Source: Rhodospirillales bacterium (GTDB lineage: Bacteria > Pseudomonadota > Alphaproteobacteria > Rhodospirillales > JADHTD01). From it: a stretch of DNA of 17,671 nt. The notes under the pieces were generated by a model, which saw only the letters and a list, made by a program, of their open reading frames with translations, did not search any database and was not told the DNA's origin. Shown here one piece after another: positions 14,397-17,671 of the stretch (its first letter is position 1; the number at the start of each line of letters is the position of its first letter). Location: the NCBI GenBank assembly GCA_016776525.1, contig JADHTD010000017.1, positions 1 through 17,671 of the forward strand. Direction: 5' to 3'. A program made the position numbers and the translations under genes.

Positions 14397-14647
14397 GATG
14401 GAATCCCCTTCAACTGTCTTGCTTCGAGCCTGTATCCGTTGAGCTGTAATCCGCCGGGACTGAGAGTTTTGAGCCCGGCCTCTGGAATCGCCGTAATGGC
14501 GAGGCGGATTGTATGGGCTCAGGCTCCATCCGTCCATCGCCAAGACGGGTGGTTTTGCGGGTAGGGTTGGCCGGGGGTCAATTATTTTGAAACGAAGGGC
14601 TTGATTTTGCCGCTTGGGACGTTTAGGACACGGTTTCGCCTCACGAC

Positions 14648-14725
14648 GACCCCTTCGTCTAGTCAGGCCTAGGACGCCAGATTTTCATTCTGGTAACACG
14701 GGTTCGAATCCCGTAGGGGTCACCA
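14648..14725 (+). tRNA. tRNA-Glu (anticodon UUC)
   Basis: The acceptor arms GACCCCT (14648-14654) and AGGGGTC (14715-14721) pair perfectly. The anticodon stem CCAGA/TCTGG encloses the loop TTTTCAT, giving anticodon TTC. The T arm is ACGGG-TTCGAAT-CCCGT. A discriminator A and an encoded CCA end at 14725. No integrase or duplicated tRNA end was seen nearby. Confidence 0.95.
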
Positions 14726-14878
14726 TTTCTCCATTATTCCCATCGACTTTCCGGCCGCAGTTTCCCGCTCGTGCGGCGGGGGTTAGCCATGCACAAACAG
14801 GGAGTTGACTATTGCCTCCCCAAGTTCTTACATCAGCCCGCACGCCGAATTTCAACGAATAAAAAGAAAGGGCAATCG

Positions 14879-14968
14879 ATGTCACATCAAAACCGTTTTC
14901 GGTTGGCGATAACCGCCATCTCAACCGGCACCGTCCCGGCAACCGGCACTGTCCGGGGAGGGATTTAA
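14879..14968 (+). CDS. Possible 29-codon leader ORF upstream of the 244-aa gene
   Basis: AAAGGG lies 6 bases before an ATG at 14879; the frame runs 29 codons and stops two bases before the ATG of the next gene. It is rich in Thr, Gly and Val. Its end contains an 18-base tandem repeat (AACCGGCAC.GTCC.GG at 14923 and 14941), and the frame begins with a small hairpin AACCG-TTTT-CGGTT (14891-14904). It may be a leader peptide or simply structured 5' UTR. Confidence 0.25.
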   Translation: MSHQNRFRLAITAISTGTVPATGTVRGGI

Positions 14969-14970
14969 CC

Positions 14971-15705
14971 ATGAGCGAGGTACTCAAGGCCGAATGGTTT
15001 GATCTTGCCGACGACACGCGGGCCGACATGTGGGCCTGGATGCATGCGGAATACCTGCCGTCGTTGCAGGCGGCGCAGGGCGTGGCCTGGGTCGGCCATT
15101 ACGACATCGTCGAACAGCCGGATCGTCCCTATATCGACGGCGCCCCGAATAAAAAAGAAACCGATGATCCTGCCGTCGCAAGCGGCTGGCAGAATGTCGT
15201 TCTCACCGCCGCCGCCTCACCGGAAGTCTTTTTCGGCCCCGGCAATACGGTCGATGCCCTGGATGAAGCCCATGCCGGTAAACTGGCCGTGCGCGAGAAT
15301 TACCGCTCCGCCGTCTTTATCGAGGAACAGGTGATCAATTCGCCGGAACAACGGGCCATGCCCTATGGCATGGGGCCGCCGCCGGCCATGCAGCTCGGCA
15401 ACTACAACTGCGATACACCGGAAGACGAGATCGAGCTGGCCCGCTGGTACCGGGCCGAACGCTTCCCACGGGTTTCCGTGTCACGGGGCATGATCCGGGG
15501 CCGCAAGCTGATATCCATGGCGGGCTGGCCAAAGCACGGCGTGTTGTGGGAATTTACCGACCTGCCCGAGGGTGATTATAGTTTCGAGTACCGTTTCATT
15601 GAAGCCGACCGTGGCGAGGAATGGCCGGGGCGGCATGTCCTTGAATACGTCACCCATGCCCCCAAAGGCCCCCATGCCGGGCGCCGCGTCTGGCCGGCAG
15701 TCTAA
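14971..15705 (+). CDS. Uncharacterised protein, possibly two ferredoxin-like (dimeric alpha/beta-barrel) repeats
   Basis: A 244-residue protein that I do not recognise at family level. Two segments look related: residues about 18-46 (ADMWAWMHAEYLPSLQAAQG) and 155-178 (ELARWYRAERFPRVSVSRGM), each a helix with a W..(A)E..P motif followed by a strand with a small-residue turn. This is the pattern of EthD-like or NIPSNAP-like dimeric alpha/beta-barrel proteins, and the second half ends in strand-rich sequence (DYSFEYRFIEADRG). A proline-rich loop (MGPPPAMQLGNYN) lies between the halves. There is no signal or membrane segment. GGGAGGG sits 8 bases before the ATG. The structural call is inference; no catalytic residues can be named. 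Confidence 0.7.
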   Translation: MSEVLKAEWFDLADDTRADMWAWMHAEYLPSLQAAQGVAWVGHYDIVEQPDRPYIDGAPNKKETDDPAVASGWQNVVLTAAASPEVFFGPGNTVDALDEAHAGKLAVRENYRSAVFIEEQVINSPEQRAMPYGMGPPPAMQLGNYNCDTPEDEIELARWYRAERFPRVSVSRGMIRGRKLISMAGWPKHGVLWEFTDLPEGDYSFEYRFIEADRGEEWPGRHVLEYVTHAPKGPHAGRRVWPAV

Positions 15706-15746
15706 ATACTTACGGTATCGAAAGAACGTATACGGTGGCCTTGATT

Positions 15747-15776
15747 GATGTCCGCTTCTGACCCGGAGCGGACATC
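15747..15776. repeat. Palindromic TGTCCGCT repeat, copy 5 (best arms)
   Basis: GATGTCCGCT (15747-15756) and AGCGGACATC (15767-15776) are perfect inverted arms of 10 bases with TCTGACCCGG between. It lies between two convergent genes and could work as a bidirectional terminator. Confidence 0.8.
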
Positions 15777-15777
15777 A

Positions 15778-15795
15778 GACCAATGGCCATTGGTC
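15778..15795. repeat. 18-bp perfect palindrome at the end of the cNMP-binding gene
   Basis: GACCAATGGCCATTGGTC is fully self-complementary and overlaps the first two bases of the minus-strand stop codon region (TGA, 15796-15794). It begins two bases after repeat copy 5. Confidence 0.7.
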
Positions 15796-16405
15796 AAGCT
15801 GCATGTAGGGCGGTCTGATTGGTTGCGTTTGTTAACAGCCGGTCCACAATCATCTTCATCAGGTAAAGACCGAATTCCGGGTTCTCCGAAAATAACTGCA
15901 AAGCTTTGTCTTCCGTAATCCGCAGGAAAGTACAGTTGTCTACGCATTTAACGGTTTGGGTTCGCTGTTTATTTGGGGAAAACATGGCAATTTCGCCAAC
16001 CAAATGACCCGGCTCAACATCAATATCAAGCTCAACAATGTGTGCTTTTCCCTCTGCAAGGTAAAAAATATCATGCGCCTCATCGCCGCGTTTAAACAAA
16101 AAGCTGTTTTGGGGAGTTTTGTGTTTCGTCATCAAGGGCAGCAGGGATTTAACATCGAACTGGGAATGCGCCATATCATGAATGCGGCGTTTTAAATGAT
16201 GCGCTTGATATAAGCGCAGGCAATTTAATGGAAGCAGAGAGCCATGCAACAAGACGATGTTAAATAAATCGGCATTAATCCCATACCCAAAATATAAGAC
16301 ATTACCGATTATTGCGACGACCCGGAGCGGTATCAATGTCTTCATCCAGAAGGTCACGAATACGGCCCCGGATGCGACGTAGCCGAGGATTTCCACCCAG
16401 TTCAT
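15794..16405 (-). CDS. Membrane-anchored cyclic-nucleotide-binding domain protein
   Basis: A 203-residue predicted inner-membrane sensor. Residues about 5-63 hold three hydrophobic segments (ILGYVASGAVFVTFW, VVAIIGNVLYFGYG, FNIVLLHGSLLPLN), and residues about 85-195 form a Crp-type cyclic-nucleotide-binding domain. The phosphate-binding cassette is recognisable: GEIAMFSPNKQRTQTV with Gly137-Glu138 and Arg148-Thr149, the residues that contact the cyclic phosphate and ribose. There is no helix-turn-helix, so it is not a DNA-binding regulator. As far as I recall, this membrane-plus-cNMP layout is common in alphaproteobacteria, and its output is unknown. A G-rich ribosome-binding site precedes the ATG at 16405. 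The gene is visibly richer in A+T than its neighbours and sits between two palindromic repeats. Confidence 0.85.
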   Translation of the reverse strand: MNWVEILGYVASGAVFVTFWMKTLIPLRVVAIIGNVLYFGYGINADLFNIVLLHGSLLPLNCLRLYQAHHLKRRIHDMAHSQFDVKSLLPLMTKHKTPQNSFLFKRGDEAHDIFYLAEGKAHIVELDIDVEPGHLVGEIAMFSPNKQRTQTVKCVDNCTFLRITEDKALQLFSENPEFGLYLMKMIVDRLLTNATNQTALHAA

Positions 16406-16475
16406 ATAAAGCCCCCCCAGGGATTATTTGATTTATTGAATGGCACGTTAATGCCAACCATTACATCTAAACAAT

Positions 16476-16513
16476 AATAATATTCAAACACCCGGAATTG
16501 TTATAACGGGTGT
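16476..16513 (-). terminator. Probable Rho-independent terminator of the CHAT gene
   Basis: On the minus strand, ACACCCG (16513-16507) pairs with CGGGTGT (16494-16488) around a 12-base AT-rich loop and is followed by TTTGAATATTATT. It lies about 50 bases past the CHAT stop codon and before the start of the cNMP-binding gene, so the two are probably separate units. A second small hairpin, TGGCA-CGTTAA-TGCCA, lies at 16441-16456. Confidence 0.45.
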
Positions 16514-16530
16514 ATATGGCAGGGCCGGTC

Positions 16531-16558
16531 ATGTCCGCTTGTGACCCGGCGCGGGCAT
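16531..16558. repeat. Palindromic TGTCCGCT repeat, copy 6
   Basis: ATGTCCGC (16531-16538) and GCGGGCAT (16551-16558) are inverted arms with one G-T type mismatch; the middle GTGACCCG matches copy 5 (CTGACCCG). It lies 7 bases beyond the CHAT stop codon. Confidence 0.7.
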
Positions 16559-16564
16559 CCAAAC

Positions 16565-17671
16565 TTACGAACCAGACTGTGCCCCACCGCCATCACCAAC
16601 CAGCGTAAAGGGTGCCCAGAATATAGGATGGGCGTAGCTAAAGGCGGTTTTGCCGTCAACCCGAGCCGATCCCTTTTCGATCATATGCAGCCGGGTGCGG
16701 CGCAGGGATTCCGCCCGGCTGAGCCCCGGATTCCGAGCCTGAAGGTTGAATAGCGTCGTCATCAAATCCGTCGTCGCCCCGGAATGCACCGGCCAGTTGG
16801 AGACCAGCAGGGCCCGCGCTCCGGCGTAGAAGAATGCCCGGCCCAGGCCCGAGATGGCTTCCGCCCCTTTTCCATCGGCCGCCGCCGTGTTGCAGGCACT
16901 AAGCACCGCCCAGTCGGCGTTGAGTTTCAGCCCCAGGATTTCACCCATGGTCAGCAGGCCGTCCTCCTTGCCCCTCGTCACGCTGGGTGCCGACAGGGCC
17001 AGGGCCGGTTGCGACAGGCCGTTGAGGTCACCCGGCACTAGGCCGTGGGTGGCAAAGGAAATCACCCGGTAAGGCGACAGGTCCATAGATTTGACCGTAT
17101 CCTCGCTGGCCTTCTCACCTAAGAAAATATCGCGGTTGGAGTCGGCCTTCAGGGCATGGGCGATGTCCTCGATCTCGGTTCGCGTGTCGGGCAGCCGCGG
17201 CAGGTTCTCGATGGTAACGCTGCCGGCTGTGCGGGTTGCCGGTTTGCTGCGCAGTGACGCTGTTTGAACCGGACCGGCAGCCACCTCAAAGGGCTGTAAG
17301 GTTTTACGGGCGGACAGGAATTGCGGCCTGTTGAAATAGGGATCACCGAAGCCGGCGAAAGGCCGGCGGGGGCCGGCGGCGACCCGCGTACCCCGCAGGG
17401 ACTTCAGCGAGGCGACCGACGGCAACAAGGTGACGCTGTGAGTCTTGGCCAGCCAGGGCACGGCCTTGTAGCCCTCGAACAAGAGACGGTTGTCTCTTTT
17501 GAGTTTCACCGGCTTCACCGGCAGCAGCGAGAACGGCAATTGTCCCAGCGCTCCGTCGGCGACGATCAGCAGGCTCTTGGCGTTTAACCAAGCGGCCTCC
17601 ACCGGTTGCAGCAATTTGCCGTAGAGATCATGGGCGGCGGCTACATCGAAAGCCGGAATATCGCCCAAGCT
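16565..17671 (-). CDS. CHAT-domain (caspase-like) protein, 5' end beyond the window
   Basis: The frame is open to the right edge, so the N-terminus is missing; the visible 368 codons are the C-terminal part. CHAT domains are clan-CD (caspase/separase-like) cysteine-protease folds, usually preceded by TPR repeats. The catalytic pair is visible: His in VISFATHGL (codon at 17045-17047) and Cys in AVLSACNTA (codon at 16892-16894). Other family features are LLIVADGALGQLPFSLLP, PALALSAP, EAISGLGRAFFYAGARALLVSNWPV and the C-terminal PIFWAPFTLVGDG. Most bacterial CHAT proteins have no known substrate; several act in defence or regulated proteolysis. Neighbours further upstream would be needed to judge its partner. 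Downstream are repeat copy 6 and the likely terminator. Confidence 0.88.
   Translation of the reverse strand, partial: SLGDIPAFDVAAAHDLYGKLLQPVEAAWLNAKSLLIVADGALGQLPFSLLPVKPVKLKRDNRLLFEGYKAVPWLAKTHSVTLLPSVASLKSLRGTRVAAGPRRPFAGFGDPYFNRPQFLSARKTLQPFEVAAGPVQTASLRSKPATRTAGSVTIENLPRLPDTRTEIEDIAHALKADSNRDIFLGEKASEDTVKSMDLSPYRVISFATHGLVPGDLNGLSQPALALSAPSVTRGKEDGLLTMGEILGLKLNADWAVLSACNTAAADGKGAEAISGLGRAFFYAGARALLVSNWPVHSGATTDLMTTLFNLQARNPGLSRAESLRRTRLHMIEKGSARVDGKTAFSYAHPIFWAPFTLVGDGGGAQSGS

Noticed and set aside
14614..14808. 64-codon plus-strand frame across the tRNA
   Set aside because: It runs through the tRNA-Glu gene and has no ribosome-binding site or protein-like features.
14648..14968. tRNA-Glu as an integration site
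   Set aside because: No duplicated tRNA 3' end, integrase or phage gene is visible in the following 3 kb.
15794..16405. Crp/Fnr transcription factor
   Set aside because: The cNMP domain is at the C-terminus without a helix-turn-helix and is preceded by membrane helices.

Overview
The window looks like chromosomal DNA of a GC-rich alphaproteobacterium, probably Rhodospirillales-like. The clues are the alaC-hom-glpX-recJ order, a class I PHA synthase, NnrS, a pyrophosphate-type phosphofructokinase and the overall codon use. The assignment is inferred from gene content only. Two stretches, about 9.35-10.6 kb and 15.7-16.5 kb, are visibly richer in A+T and carry palindromic repeats. The first also holds gene fragments.

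Layout. 1-516: the 3' end of an nnrS-like membrane protein gene, convergent with phaC (520-2328, minus), which has a recognisable promoter and a palindrome in its leader. 2590-3726: an OmpA-like lipoprotein followed by a terminator. 3867-9349: a co-directional run of alaC (aminotransferase), hom (homoserine dehydrogenase), glpX (class II fructose-bisphosphatase fold) and recJ. 9350-10620: a repeat-rich accessory stretch with a truncated reading frame overlapping a small charged ORF, the first codons of an IS6-type transposase and a stand-alone antitoxin-like (DUF2384) domain. 10625-10987: an unrecognised 120-residue protein with a good promoter. 11033-11680 (minus): a ferredoxin plus double-CDGSH iron-sulfur protein. 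11717-11932: a cluster of GGGTCGAGTCC-type repeats. 11933-14396 (minus): a zinc alcohol dehydrogenase and a PPi-dependent phosphofructokinase. 14648-14725: tRNA-Glu(UUC). 14971-15705: an unrecognised protein of possible dimeric alpha/beta-barrel type. 15794-16405 (minus): a membrane-anchored cyclic-nucleotide-binding protein between two copies of a palindromic repeat. 16565-17671 (minus): a CHAT-domain (caspase-like) protein running off the right edge.

The most notable observation concerns sugar-phosphate metabolism. The GlpX protein keeps the family fold and its substrate-binding motifs but has replaced several catalytic and metal-binding residues (equivalents of E. coli K29, D61, D85, T90 and E213). 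The same window encodes a phosphofructokinase with both residues diagnostic of PPi use; that enzyme type is reversible and could carry the FBP-to-F6P step. The GlpX could therefore be a pseudo-enzyme or a repurposed protein. Secondary points are the palindromic repeat family that brackets the AT-rich islands, and a cyclic-nucleotide sensor lying next to a CHAT protease-like gene.
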